Shown here one piece after another: positions 8,192-16,957 of a stretch of DNA of 64,000 nt (position 1 is its first letter; every line of letters starts with the position of its first letter). The position numbers and the translations under genes are program-made. Source of the stretch: Clostridiales bacterium (GTDB lineage Bacteria; Bacillota; Clostridia; Saccharofermentanales; Saccharofermentanaceae); assembly GCA_017529925.1 (NCBI GenBank), contig JAFXMZ010000039.1, forward strand, positions 1 to 64,000. Direction: 5' to 3'. The notes under the pieces are model-generated. The model worked only from the letters and a program-made list of their open reading frames with translations, had not been told where the DNA came from and did no database searches.

Positions 8192-9601
8192 TTACTTGCC
8201 TATGCAGAAATCGGAAAAGATCCTGTTTACAAGTTCTGTAGAAACATTCTTTCCCGTTATCGACCCGATATCGTCCAATGCGCTTCTTATGACCGATGAA
8301 GCTATATCGATCCCCAGGCCGTCATCTATAACGCTCATTGCTTCGCCGAGCTTGCCCGCCGCGGAATAGAGAAGATCCCTGTGCCTCTCGCTCATGACGG
8401 TTATCTCGGTCCCCGTAAGCCCTCCGGCCTCCTCATAGCACCTGACGATACACTTTCTGACAGTATCTATGCTCTCCTCATCCCTGGCTGATATAACGAT
8501 GCTGTCCATCATATTCTTTTCCTTCGCATATGAGGAGATACTGTCTTTATGTATGTTCGTATCCTCATCCGACTTCGAAAAGACCGGAATCGTATCCGGA
8601 GCCTTCCCTGCACCCGCGATGATGTCTGCCTTCTCCTTCGCATCTTCCTGCGTCTCATCAGGAGCGATCAGAAGGAATATAAGATCGGCATTCTCTATAG
8701 CTTTCCCTGCTCTTTCAACGCCGATCGCCTCGACCTCGTCTTCAGTCCTTCGAAGTCCCGCAGTATCGGTTACCGTAACAGGGATACCCTCGACTTCGAT
8801 CTGAAGATCGAGCGTGTCTCTCGTCGTTCCCGGGATATCTGTTACGATCGCTCTTTCAAAACCCGCAAGGACGTTGAGGAGCGTGCTCTTTCCGCTGTTG
8901 GGTGCTCCCGTGAGCACTACGTTCATACGGTTCGTGAGCATCCTTCCCTTTGCGTAGCTCTTTTCGAGCTGACGGACCGTCTTACAGGATCCTTCGATGA
9001 TCTCTCTTACACGGCCGGTATTCTCCGGAGTGTCATCATGTTCGGGGAACTCTACGATCATCTCGATAAGCGACAGCGCCTTATAGAGCTCCTCTTCGAC
9101 CGCAGACAGTTTTTCCGAGAGAGCTCCGGCAAGCTGTGAGCCTGACGCCGAGAGCGCTCTTTTCGATTCGGCATTGATGACTCCCATTACCGCCTCAGCT
9201 TCCGAAAGTCCGATCTTGCCGTTGATAAATGCCGTCTTGGTAAACTCACCCGGTGCGGCAGGTCTGATCCCGCCTTCGTATAAAACGCGAAGGATCTCCT
9301 GCCGTACGGCGTCACCGCCGTGACAGGAGATCTCTGTTAAGTCTTGTCCCGTATATGAATGTGGTGCCTTATATCTGCTTATGATGACCCTGTCGATGAC
9401 TTCTCCCGTCACGGGATCCTTGAAGTCGGCAAGTGCCGTCGTGTAACCGGGCATTTCCGATACCGAGGATGCATCCGAGCCTGTCCTTATGATCTTTACG
9501 GCATCATCAAGAAATGAAGCGTGGTCAACACCGGAGATCCTAATGACCGCAATGCCGGACTTGCCGCCGGGAGTGGAGCATGCACAGAAATCGTCAGCCA
9601 T
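8192..9601 (-). CDS. mnmE: tRNA modification GTPase MnmE (TrmE)
   Basis: GTPase that works with MnmG on wobble uridine modification. An N-terminal tetrahydrofolate-binding domain (S-G-I-A-V-I-R-I-S-G at about 15-24) is followed by helices and an inserted G domain with P-loop G-A-P-N-S-G-K-S-T, switch region D-T-A-G and a K-S-D guanine motif. The C-terminus is the conserved F-C-I-G-K with the functional cysteine. The length (469) is normal. An AAAGGGG ribosome binding site precedes ATG 9601. Confidence 0.97.
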   Translation of the reverse strand: MADDFCACSTPGGKSGIAVIRISGVDHASFLDDAVKIIRTGSDASSVSEMPGYTTALADFKDPVTGEVIDRVIISRYKAPHSYTGQDLTEISCHGGDAVRQEILRVLYEGGIRPAAPGEFTKTAFINGKIGLSEAEAVMGVINAESKRALSASGSQLAGALSEKLSAVEEELYKALSLIEMIVEFPEHDDTPENTGRVREIIEGSCKTVRQLEKSYAKGRMLTNRMNVVLTGAPNSGKSTLLNVLAGFERAIVTDIPGTTRDTLDLQIEVEGIPVTVTDTAGLRRTEDEVEAIGVERAGKAIENADLIFLLIAPDETQEDAKEKADIIAGAGKAPDTIPVFSKSDEDTNIHKDSISSYAKEKNMMDSIVISARDEESIDTVRKCIVRCYEEAGGLTGTEITVMSERHRDLLYSAAGKLGEAMSVIDDGLGIDIASSVIRSALDDIGSITGKNVSTELVNRIFSDFCIGK

Positions 9602-9628
9602 GATATGCCGCCCCTTTAGAGAGGCAGA

Positions 9629-10333
9629 TCACTCTGCAGCTTCTTCGGGAGTAACGATTACCCTTCTCTGGGGCTCGTCACCCTCACTGTGAGTCGTGAT
9701 GCCTTCAGCATTCTGGAGATAGGAATGAACTATCCTTCTCTCTGCAGGGCTCATAGCCTCCATGGCAACCTTGCGTCCCGTCTTCCTTACCTTGGAAGCG
9801 GCACGGTCTGCCAGGTTCCTGACTACCTGCTCCCTGTGCTTTCTGTATCCGCCGACATCGAGGTGAACATGTACCTTCTCCTCGCTGTGCTTATTTGCGA
9901 TAAGGTTCGTCATGTAGGAGATAGCATCAAGAGTCTCGCCGTGACGTCCGATAGCTGCACCGCAGTCGCCTCCGGATACCGAGATGTAGATGGCATCATC
10001 CTCTCTGTAGGAATCCATATTTCCATGAATGCCGATACCGGAAAGGACTTCAGCGACAAAGCTGACTGCAGCATCCTCAGCCTCACTTACGGCATCACCC
10101 TCGAAATTCTCGTCATCACCGTAGTAGACTACATCCTCGGAAGCGGGAGCTTCCTCGGCAACGTCAGCCGTTACCTTGACCTCAGCGGGCTTTCCGCCGA
10201 GTCCGAGAAATCCGCCTGCGCCTTCGCTTATGACTTCGATCTTAGCATCTTCCTTCTTTGCACCGAGCTCGGAGAGAGCGTTCTCCACAGCCTCGTCGAC
10301 CGTCTTACCTGTCATGGTTACTGTCTTTTCCAT
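9629..10333 (-). CDS. khpB: RNA-binding protein KhpB (Jag), Jag_N-KH-R3H
   Basis: RNA-binding protein, in other Firmicutes a partner of KhpA influencing cell elongation and division. An N-terminal Jag_N domain (V-E-N-A-L-S-E-L-G, then G-F-L-G-L-G-G) is followed by an acidic linker, a KH domain (G-R-H-G-E-T-L-D-A-I) and an R3H domain (M-S-P-A-E-R-R-I-V-H). The frame is open to 10429 inside yidC, but ATG 10333 has GGAGG and gives the canonical N-terminus, so the extension is rejected (234 residues). It sits 22 bases after yidC. Confidence 0.93.
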   Translation of the reverse strand: MEKTVTMTGKTVDEAVENALSELGAKKEDAKIEVISEGAGGFLGLGGKPAEVKVTADVAEEAPASEDVVYYGDDENFEGDAVSEAEDAAVSFVAEVLSGIGIHGNMDSYREDDAIYISVSGGDCGAAIGRHGETLDAISYMTNLIANKHSEEKVHVHLDVGGYRKHREQVVRNLADRAASKVRKTGRKVAMEAMSPAERRIVHSYLQNAEGITTHSEGDEPQRRVIVTPEEAAE

Positions 10334-10355
10334 ATATGTCCTCCGTATAGGTTGA

Positions 10356-11429
10356 TCACTTTTTCTTCTTTTTCTTGCTCTTGGACTTGTCGCCCTCGCC
10401 CTGCTCTGCAGCCTTCTTCTTGAAAGCATTAGCCTTGGCGAGTTCAGCCTCGGCCTTCTTCAGCTCATAGGGCTTTGTGAAGAGATAGAAAACAAGGATC
10501 TGGGAAAGGATTCCCATAAGTCCGCTTATGATCCAGTAAAGGCCCATCGCAGCCGGCCAGATGAATGTCGTGAAGAGCATCATTAAAGGCATAACCCAGT
10601 TCATGATCTTCATGGTGGACTCTGTCTTGTCCTGCTGTACCTGACCTGCACGTGCGGGATTGTTCTTTGCACGCTCCTTGGCTTCCTGCTGCTCCTTATA
10701 TCCGGGCTTGAGCCAGGTCGTCATCCTCATCATCACGAGATTGACGATGAGAACAAGGAGAGGAAGGAAGAGAAGGGGAATATAGACAGAGGGCTCCTTC
10801 ATTATCGTCGCAGGATTTATGGAAGGTACCTTCGTCAGATCGAGTCCGAGGAAGTGAAGATCCATCATCTGTCCTGCAGACATATTGCCTTCTGTTACTA
10901 CATGTCTGAAGAACTTGCTGTTATTGGCAAGCACATCGATAAGCGCGATATGATTCTCTTTTGTGACAGACTTTCCGATGATGCCCCACTCGGAAGCAGT
11001 ATCGATCATCTTCTGGAGATTCTCCATAGATATCTGGGCGATGTAATGGAGAGGTCCGGATACTACACGGTAGATAGGCCAGATAAAGAGGAGCTGCAGA
11101 AGAGGAAGGATACATCCGGAGCAGCCCATCGCACCGTTCTCCTGCTGGAGCTTATAGAGCTCTTCCTGGTATCTCTGCTTATCGTGTCCGTACTTTCTCT
11201 GAAGTTCAGCCTGCTTTCCCGAGAGCGCCTGCATCTTGAGCATGGAGCGCTGTGATCTTACGTTCAAAGGGATCAGAAGTCCCCTGATGACCACCGTAAG
11301 GAAGATGATAGCAAGGCCGTAACTTCCCAGAAAACTGTAAAAGAGCCTCGCCACCCAACCAAAGAGGCTGGAGAGCGGGCCCAGTATAATATCCAAAAAG
11401 TTTGTTGCCAAAGAAACTTTTATATCCAT
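10356..11429 (-). CDS. yidC: Membrane protein insertase YidC/OxaA
   Basis: Inserts membrane proteins with or independently of Sec. The YidC core is evident: a first core helix (G-L-A-I-I-F-L-T-V-V-I-R-G-L-L-I-P-L-N) with the hydrophilic-groove arginine, the cytoplasmic hairpin (about 60-100), and C-terminal helices ending M-G-L-Y-W-I-I-S-G-L. There is no lipobox, unlike Bacillus SpoIIIJ; the N-terminus is a plain membrane segment. The C-terminal tail is long and very Lys-rich, as in homologues that contact the ribosome. A second YidC-like domain is found in the fusion protein at 14261-16948. Confidence 0.95.
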   Translation of the reverse strand: MDIKVSLATNFLDIILGPLSSLFGWVARLFYSFLGSYGLAIIFLTVVIRGLLIPLNVRSQRSMLKMQALSGKQAELQRKYGHDKQRYQEELYKLQQENGAMGCSGCILPLLQLLFIWPIYRVVSGPLHYIAQISMENLQKMIDTASEWGIIGKSVTKENHIALIDVLANNSKFFRHVVTEGNMSAGQMMDLHFLGLDLTKVPSINPATIMKEPSVYIPLLFLPLLVLIVNLVMMRMTTWLKPGYKEQQEAKERAKNNPARAGQVQQDKTESTMKIMNWVMPLMMLFTTFIWPAAMGLYWIISGLMGILSQILVFYLFTKPYELKKAEAELAKANAFKKKAAEQGEGDKSKSKKKKKK

Positions 11430-11441
11430 CTTTATCTCCTG

Positions 11442-11663
11442 TCAGCGGACGGGATCGTATCCGCCTTTCGAAAAGGGGTTACATCTCAATATCCGCCATA
11501 TCCCCCGGGGTACTCCTCTGATGACCCCGTATTTTTCCAGACAGCCGATCATGTATTCCGAGCATGTCGGCTGATATTTGCAAAGATGCCCCAGGCCGGG
11601 CGAAATATGTTTCTGATAAAACCTGACGAGCTTAATCAGCTGCTTTGCGACCATCCTGATCAA
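11442..11663 (-). CDS. yidD: Membrane protein insertion efficiency factor YidD
   Basis: Small protein (73 residues) of the YidD family, always found between rnpA and yidC, that assists insertion. The family core is present: [25 protein letters not shown] and the C-terminal [13 protein letters not shown]. The start is ambiguous: TTG at 11663 has GGGAG four bases away, while ATG at 11654 gives a more typical N-terminus. Either way it overlaps rnpA. Confidence 0.92.
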   Translation of the reverse strand: MIRMVAKQLIKLVRFYQKHISPGLGHLCKYQPTCSEYMIGCLEKYGVIRGVPRGIWRILRCNPFSKGGYDPVR

Positions 11664-12036
11664 TAAACTCCCGATCCAGCACTCCGAGCTTTATGAGATG
11701 CGACTTCATCTCATCCGCTATATCGCGGTAACACGGTATCTCTTTGCAGTTCTTCAAGGTAAATATAAGGTCGTATCCTTCCTTCAGACCCGGACAGAGC
11801 TTCCTGTAAGATTCCCTCATCAGGCGTCTTGCTCTGTTCCTTCCTACTGCGCCAAGCTGTTTCTTGTTGGCACAGAACCCCGTTCTGATAAGATTGCCGG
11901 GGATCGGAGTCATATTATGTCTGATGCCCTTCTGCCTCTTAAAGGCATGGACCGTCAGATAGCGACCCGTAGCAAAACTTCCGCGTCTGAACGCTCTGGA
12001 GAACTCATAATTAAACTTAAGCGATACACCTTTCAA
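11632..12036 (-). CDS. rnpA: Ribonuclease P protein component
   Basis: Protein subunit of RNase P, which matures the 5' end of tRNAs. The RNR motif region ([12 protein letters not shown]) is clear near residue 66, preceded by a basic, aromatic N-terminus. The length (134) is slightly longer than usual. Translation starts at TTG 12036 with GGGAAG about ten bases upstream. It overlaps yidD by 32 bases. A terminator-like hairpin lies between rpmH and rnpA, so rnpA probably receives only part of the rpmH transcription. Confidence 0.92.
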   Translation of the reverse strand: MKGVSLKFNYEFSRAFRRGSFATGRYLTVHAFKRQKGIRHNMTPIPGNLIRTGFCANKKQLGAVGRNRARRLMRESYRKLCPGLKEGYDLIFTLKNCKEIPCYRDIADEMKSHLIKLGVLDREFIDQDGRKAAD

Positions 12037-12063
12037 CGTTCAGAACTTCCCGTTTTACATCAG

Positions 12064-12086
12064 AAAAAGGATCACATGCGTGATCC
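12064..12086 (-). terminator. Hairpin terminator or attenuator between rpmH and rnpA
   Basis: On the minus strand, directly after the rpmH stop, a 7-bp perfect stem (12069-12086, 4-base loop) is followed by five T residues (12064-12068). It should reduce read-through so that L34 is made in excess over the RNase P protein and the rest of the cluster. Confidence 0.75.
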
Positions 12087-12221
12087 TTAAGCAGCAAGAA
12101 CCTTCCTGCCCTTTGCTCTTCTTCTCTTAATGACATCCTGTCCGTCGCGTGTAGCCATTCTTGCACGGAAACCGTGAACCTTGGACCTCTGTCTCTTCTT
12201 AGGCTGATATGTCATCTTCAT
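12087..12221 (-). CDS. rpmH: 50S ribosomal protein L34
   Basis: A 44-residue, highly basic ribosomal protein starting [10 protein letters not shown] and ending K-G-R-K-V-L-A-A, with the family segment H-G-F-R-A-R-M in the middle. ATG 12221 has GGAGG at good spacing. It heads the conserved rpmH-to-rsmG cluster behind a consensus promoter. In most Firmicutes dnaA lies just upstream; here the upstream gene is an unknown membrane protein. Confidence 0.97.
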   Translation of the reverse strand: MKMTYQPKKRQRSKVHGFRARMATRDGQDVIKRRRAKGRKVLAA

Positions 12222-12294
12222 AGTAGTCTTCCTCCGTCTTTTTATCTATCACAAACGCACGAGGGCGCATATGTCGAACATAATTAGCCTAAAG

Positions 12295-12323
12295 ATTATA
12301 TTCTCGAAGGCTGATTATGTCAA
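12295..12323 (-). promoter_or_regulatory. Consensus SigA promoter of rpmH
   Basis: TTGACA (12318-12323) and TATAAT (12295-12300) with exactly 17 bases between them on the minus strand, a perfect housekeeping promoter about 73 bases before the rpmH ATG. Its -35 lies immediately after the terminator of the upstream gene. Confidence 0.93.
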
Positions 12324-12324
12324 G

Positions 12325-12344
12325 AAAAAACTGCTCCGGAGCAG
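12325..12344 (-). terminator. Terminator of the 14.2-12.4 kb genes
   Basis: On the minus strand a 14-base perfect palindrome (12331-12344; CTGCT...AGCAG with a 4-base loop) is followed by six T residues (12325-12330). It lies 13 bases after the stop of the membrane protein gene at 12357. Confidence 0.8.
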
Positions 12345-12356
12345 GTTTACGGGGAC

Positions 12357-13340
12357 TTACTCGAGTTCGTCGTCGTAATCTCTTCTGTATTCGCGCTCTT
12401 CCTCTGCCTTTTCCCTTGCAAAATCGCTGTCGTCCGTATCATAGGAACCGGCAGTCAGGGAAGCTCCGTATGAAGCCGGGACTGTGATCCCTGCGCTCTT
12501 CGCGTCGAAGTCATCAAAGGAAGCATCGTGGCGCTTCGCGGCTCTTGACAGGGACAAGGCTCCTGCAAGACAGACGGCAGCACCGATGAACATTATCACG
12601 GGTACCCATCCGAGGCTTCCGACAAAGCTCTTTATGAGCGCCGTGTCGCCATCCTTCTCTTTGGAAGCGGCTTCGTCGAGTATGGCATGCATGAGTCCCC
12701 AGAGCCCTGCTGATGTTATCAGAGCAAAAAATGCCGACACGAGTATATTTACAAAAGGCCTCATCTTGTTCCTGTGTATGGCGAGCAGGACAGCAAGGAC
12801 GATCGCCGTCATTACAAGCGTGATGAGTACCGCAGGGAGCACGACAGCATATGCCAGGCCCAGGAAGTTGAAGAAATCATTATTCTTCCTGTCCTTTTTA
12901 TATCCCTCGAAAACATTCTCTACAGCCTTGTGGAGATCATTTCTCGCATTCTTGATCTGCTTTGAGGAGTAACCTTCCTTCTTGAAATTCTTTTCGAAGT
13001 GATCGTCGAAGAGCTGGTCGGTTACGTCCTGATCGACCGAAGCATCACCCGTCATGGCGGCATTGAACATGCCATCGATGATGATATCGTTCATATCTGC
13101 AACGAGTGCCTTCTTATCGTCAACGAGATTCCTGTCATCAAGATATTCCCAGTCGATCCGGCTGATCTCGTCCTCGTAGAACTCATCGCTCGCGCCATTT
13201 CTGATGGCCGAGGACCAGAAATCCGAATTGAGGAATGTGGACCTGAATGCCACGGCATTAACAAATACCACGAAATTAAAGAAGAGGTATATGCACAGAA
13301 GGTGCCTGGCTACATTGACTCCGGTCTTTTCCCTGTTCAT
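12357..13340 (-). CDS. Unknown membrane protein with a large extracytoplasmic loop
   Basis: I do not recognise this 327-residue protein. A first membrane helix lies at about 12-32. An acidic extracytoplasmic region of ~130 residues follows, then three more helices (about 160-190, 198-220 and 240-262), and a cytoplasmic Asp/Glu/Arg-rich tail ending in a run of charged residues. ATG 13340 has AAAGGG upstream. It follows the zinc-ribbon gene by 27 bases and is followed by a terminator, so the two form one unit. Confidence 0.8.
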   Translation of the reverse strand: MNREKTGVNVARHLLCIYLFFNFVVFVNAVAFRSTFLNSDFWSSAIRNGASDEFYEDEISRIDWEYLDDRNLVDDKKALVADMNDIIIDGMFNAAMTGDASVDQDVTDQLFDDHFEKNFKKEGYSSKQIKNARNDLHKAVENVFEGYKKDRKNNDFFNFLGLAYAVVLPAVLITLVMTAIVLAVLLAIHRNKMRPFVNILVSAFFALITSAGLWGLMHAILDEAASKEKDGDTALIKSFVGSLGWVPVIMFIGAAVCLAGALSLSRAAKRHDASFDDFDAKSAGITVPASYGASLTAGSYDTDDSDFAREKAEEEREYRRDYDDELE

Positions 13341-13367
13341 CTTATTACCCTTTCGCCGTTAGGAACA

Positions 13368-14168
13368 TCAGCGGCGGCCCATCTGGTCCTTCGCCGCATG
13401 GATCCTCTTCTGGAAATCCCTTACAGTCTCCATATTATATCTCTTGACGTTGAAGCTCATGGAACCGTTGTTTCCGATGCCGCCGGATCCTGCTGAATAC
13501 TCGATCCTGAACTGCGTCCTCCTGCCGAGGAGCCATACGCAGAGACATGAGATACCTATGACGGCAAAGACTATCTCGCCTATCATAAGGCCAATGTTTT
13601 CATTGGTTCCATACTGATAGTGAAGGAACCAGGCTATGATCCCGCAGAGGATAAACGAAAGTAGATACAAAAGGGACGGAGCGCGCGAGACGATAGTCGT
13701 CGCACTGACGTCCTCGAGATTGATCTTGCTCTCGGTCGTCTCCTTCGAGAAGCCGATCCACTTTCTGGTATTGAAGTAAAGCCTCCTGTCGGTGACTACG
13801 ATCTGTTCCCTGTTCTCCCCCTTGAGCCTTCCCTTTATCACCTCGTTCGAACTGACCATCCACTTTGATCCGAGCATATCGAGATACTCGTCTTCGCCGA
13901 TCCCGGCAGGTGTTTCGTCCTCGATCTTCATCGGAGGCACACCGAAAGGCAGTGCAGCCGGTGCAGCAGGTGCAGCTGGCGCTGCCGGTGCAGCAGGTGC
14001 GGGCGTTACAGGTGCCGCGGCAGCGGGAACCGGAGTCGAGACCGCAGGTGACGCGGGAGCAGCAGGTGCTATATCTTCGCCGAAAGCTGTGAGCTTTCCG
14101 CCGCAGTTCGTACAGAAATTGGTCTGGGCATCAGTTACGGCGCCGCAGGATGAACAGTACTTCTTCAT
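13368..14168 (-). CDS. Zinc-ribbon membrane protein with Ala/Pro-rich linker
   Basis: The N-terminus is a double-cysteine zinc ribbon (C-S-S-C-G ... C-T-N-C-G-G, residues 5-24). An Ala/Pro repeat linker (about 32-75) follows, encoded by imperfect GCAGGTGC-type repeats. Next comes a domain reminiscent of bacterial PH-like domains (V-V-T-D-R-R-L-Y-F-N, about 120-160), into which two membrane helices are inserted (about 168-210). Such proteins are common and uncharacterised in Clostridia. It probably forms a unit with the next gene (12357). Confidence 0.8.
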   Translation of the reverse strand: MKKYCSSCGAVTDAQTNFCTNCGGKLTAFGEDIAPAAPASPAVSTPVPAAAAPVTPAPAAPAAPAAPAAPAALPFGVPPMKIEDETPAGIGEDEYLDMLGSKWMVSSNEVIKGRLKGENREQIVVTDRRLYFNTRKWIGFSKETTESKINLEDVSATTIVSRAPSLLYLLSFILCGIIAWFLHYQYGTNENIGLMIGEIVFAVIGISCLCVWLLGRRTQFRIEYSAGSGGIGNNGSMSFNVKRYNMETVRDFQKRIHAAKDQMGRR

Positions 14169-14260
14169 AAGAGCATCTCCCTTCGGATGGATACATTAAA
14201 CAGATAGTTCAGATATCAGTATATCATTTCAAAAATGAAGGACAAATCCTTTTGTGCAGA

Positions 14261-16948
14261 TCAGTAATTCCCCAGGTGCTCCCAGGAAGAGACGTCCATC
14301 TGATCTTCTCCCGTCACCTTGAACCAGTCACCCTTTGCATATGTATTCTCGTTCTGTTCAAAAGGATTCCATTTTTCTGTATATATCAGGACCGGAGCTC
14401 CCGCTTCTTCCTTTGCCCCGGTAAGGGATCTTCCCGTGAACGGATTATGCGGATCGTCAATGATGCCCTTTGTCGACAGTAGCGGGACATCGGCATTGGT
14501 CATATTAGTCATGTCTGTCCTGAATTCACCCGTTGAATCAAAATCCTTTACCATAAGAGTACAGTGAAAAGGCTCTATGCTGTACCCGGCTATAGTTTCC
14601 TCATATCCCAGATCAGTCGAGTGATCCGATACGATTATTATCCTGGTATTATCGTAAACGCCGTTTTCCTTGAGATACCTGAACCACTTTCCCAGCTGTA
14701 TCAGACCCGTTGAATTTATCTGATAATGAGCGATCTGGTTTGTATCGGAAAGATCAAGCACTGTCCCGTCTCTGCAGGATATACTTCCGTTATGTTCATC
14801 TCCATAAAGGACCACCGGCTCATGCATGGTAAGGTTTCCGAAATAAGTATAATGATCACCCTCGTCCTCTATCCGTGTCATCTGCTCAAGGTTAAGGAGG
14901 ACGTTGTACGAATCGATAAACTCATTAATGTCGAATGCATAAGTTGCATCGGAATGAGGATAATCGAGACAGTTATAGTTACCCTGATCGTAGACTATAT
15001 CCCACAGGAATACGGGACTGACGCGAAGGACGCCGTAGCAGAAGAAATTCCTCATCTGACGGTCTGTTATCTCCTTTGCGTTCTGTTCATATTCATCATA
15101 CTGAGCGGAAAATGCCCCGTTTGTTAAATATGAATCGATCCCTTTCTCTTCAAATACCGAAAGATCCGAGATCAGTTCATATCCTGCATAAGGCGGGTCA
15201 CATACCACGGATTCGAATCCGTTCTGTTCAAAGAGGACGGGCAGCAGAAGATTTGCTTCGTTCATCTTGTCCTTCATCGATACATCGTCCCGCTCATTCA
15301 TCTTACCGGGAATATACTCATATCCTCCGAGAAGTCCGGGTGCACCGACGACAGTAACATTGCCGTAAGACAAAGTGTTCGGATAATAGACAAATCCCTC
15401 AAAATCAGACGCCGTATCTGGATATTCCTCCATTACGGCAGGGATAAAGTCAGGGACTTCACGGTCCATCATGATGACTACGACATTCCTGCCGCTCCTC
15501 GAAAGGCTGATGACTCCCGGAGCAGCATATCTTGATCTGTCCAGATAATAATCATTGTTCCCGAGACGGAAAGCGATGATGCCGTAGTATGAAGTCATGA
15601 TGATCATGGTGAATGCAAATACAAAAGAAAGGAACAGCACTATCTTCTTGCCGTTGCCCCATAAGACATAACTGAGCGTAATGACCGCCAGCAATATGAT
15701 CAGGTAGATCTTCACATCATCATAGTATGTCAGCGGCGCATTTGAAGCGACAGACGGTCTGAAGAACTTCGTTCCGGATAATCCGGTGATCACCTTGTTC
15801 AGTATGGCCGTCGTCGAAAAGATCCACATCATTATCGACATGACCCTTTTCCCGTACGGTCCGGACAGGTTATAGAATACGCTCATCCAGATGACAAACA
15901 GTCCTATCGATGTTGCAGATGCGCTTAAGACAAACCAGAAAGGATTGGTATAATGACCGATCTCAACAAAATCGTGGAATGATACGGCTATCATCTCAGC
16001 CGTTGTCTCAGCTCCGCTCAGCAGGGCAACGAATACCGAACATAAAAGAAAGACCTTTTTGTCTGTTGACGGATCCGAAGGAGAGAATACCTTTCCCTTG
16101 TTTTTTATAACGATATATCTTCTGAAGGTCAAAAACGAACCTGCAAGGATAAATGCAAGACCGACTGCCAGCAGCAAACCTCCGTATGATGTCCCGCTGA
16201 GTCTGATCCTGAAGGAGGAAATTGAGAGAAACAGACCCAGACACATCGAAAGGACCCCTATTACCGTCCCGGAATGCCTGATCTTATAGAAGACATTCTT
16301 AAAGAGCGAGAAGAGATTGTTCAGGATCCAGTAGAATACGAGGCCCGAAGGGGAATTATATAACAGTACGAGGAATATGCCCGCGATGACATAGAGCTGT
16401 ATCTTTGTCTTCTTAGGGAAATCCTTTGCATATATGTAACTCGAGATAATATTTATGAGCGTCATCAGTACCGGCAGGAGATTCAGCGTCACGCTGCCGA
16501 TAACGATAAGACCGTCGGGAGATCCGAGATCCTTCAGCGGTCCCAGAGATACACCTCGTATATATCCGAGGTTTGAAAGGAAATGATATGCCGAGATGAA
16601 GAAGGGGATCTCGAGCAGGAGCGAGAGTGAACCTTTAAGGCTGCTCAAGGGGCTGTAGTCATTCTCACGATAGTAGGCGCTGAGCATCATGAACCGCTCA
16701 TCGCCCTTGAACGTTCCCCTTATCCTCCTGACTGCGGGAGCCAGTCTTGACTCCTTCTCCCTTGCCTCTTCCTGAAGCCTGTCCGCCTTCATATACAGAG
16801 GAAGGACCAGGATATTCATCACGAGGCTCAAAACGATTATGGAAAGACCCGGATTCTGAATGTACTTTTCAGAGATCGTATATATAACTTCAAAGATCAA
16901 TTCCAGAGGATAGATCAGAAGCCTATACAGGAAATCCCAAAAGGACAT
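14261..16948 (-). CDS. YidC-like insertase domain fused to an alkaline-phosphatase-superfamily (sulfatase/LTA synthase-like) domain
   Basis: The 895-residue protein has two parts. Residues 1-225 match the YidC/Oxa1 core: L-P-L-Y-M-K-A-D-R-L, a cytoplasmic helical hairpin with a charged run, and S-P-S-G-L-V-F-Y-W-I-L-N-N-L-F. Several more membrane helices lead to about residue 455. Residues ~485-895 look like an extracellular alkaline-phosphatase-fold domain: N-V-V-V-I-M-M-D-R with metal-ligand candidate Asp495, a Thr/Ser-rich nucleophile region (about 523-535), and I-I-I-V-S-D-H-S-T-D-L-G near the end. By analogy it may transfer phospho-alcohol groups to an envelope polymer or lipid; substrate and insertase activity are unknown. 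It follows the transketolase genes by nine bases. Confidence 0.8.
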   Translation of the reverse strand: MSFWDFLYRLLIYPLELIFEVIYTISEKYIQNPGLSIIVLSLVMNILVLPLYMKADRLQEEAREKESRLAPAVRRIRGTFKGDERFMMLSAYYRENDYSPLSSLKGSLSLLLEIPFFISAYHFLSNLGYIRGVSLGPLKDLGSPDGLIVIGSVTLNLLPVLMTLINIISSYIYAKDFPKKTKIQLYVIAGIFLVLLYNSPSGLVFYWILNNLFSLFKNVFYKIRHSGTVIGVLSMCLGLFLSISSFRIRLSGTSYGGLLLAVGLAFILAGSFLTFRRYIVIKNKGKVFSPSDPSTDKKVFLLCSVFVALLSGAETTAEMIAVSFHDFVEIGHYTNPFWFVLSASATSIGLFVIWMSVFYNLSGPYGKRVMSIMMWIFSTTAILNKVITGLSGTKFFRPSVASNAPLTYYDDVKIYLIILLAVITLSYVLWGNGKKIVLFLSFVFAFTMIIMTSYYGIIAFRLGNNDYYLDRSRYAAPGVISLSRSGRNVVVIMMDREVPDFIPAVMEEYPDTASDFEGFVYYPNTLSYGNVTVVGAPGLLGGYEYIPGKMNERDDVSMKDKMNEANLLLPVLFEQNGFESVVCDPPYAGYELISDLSVFEEKGIDSYLTNGAFSAQYDEYEQNAKEITDRQMRNFFCYGVLRVSPVFLWDIVYDQGNYNCLDYPHSDATYAFDINEFIDSYNVLLNLEQMTRIEDEGDHYTYFGNLTMHEPVVLYGDEHNGSISCRDGTVLDLSDTNQIAHYQINSTGLIQLGKWFRYLKENGVYDNTRIIIVSDHSTDLGYEETIAGYSIEPFHCTLMVKDFDSTGEFRTDMTNMTNADVPLLSTKGIIDDPHNPFTGRSLTGAKEEAGAPVLIYTEKWNPFEQNENTYAKGDWFKVTGEDQMDVSSWEHLGNY

Positions 16949-16957
16949 ATTCTATCC

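Noticed and set aside
12240..12300. Replication origin beside rpmH
   Set aside because: No cluster of DnaA boxes and no dnaA gene; the interval is explained by the rpmH promoter and leader.
13935..14075. Tandem GCAGGTGC-type DNA repeat
   Set aside because: It is the coding sequence of the Ala/Pro linker of the zinc-ribbon protein, in frame throughout, and not a mobile or regulatory repeat.
14220..14260. Terminator after the YidC-fusion gene
   Set aside because: Only a 5-bp stem (AAGGA/TCCTT) with a short T-run; too weak to call, so read-through into the zinc-ribbon gene is possible.
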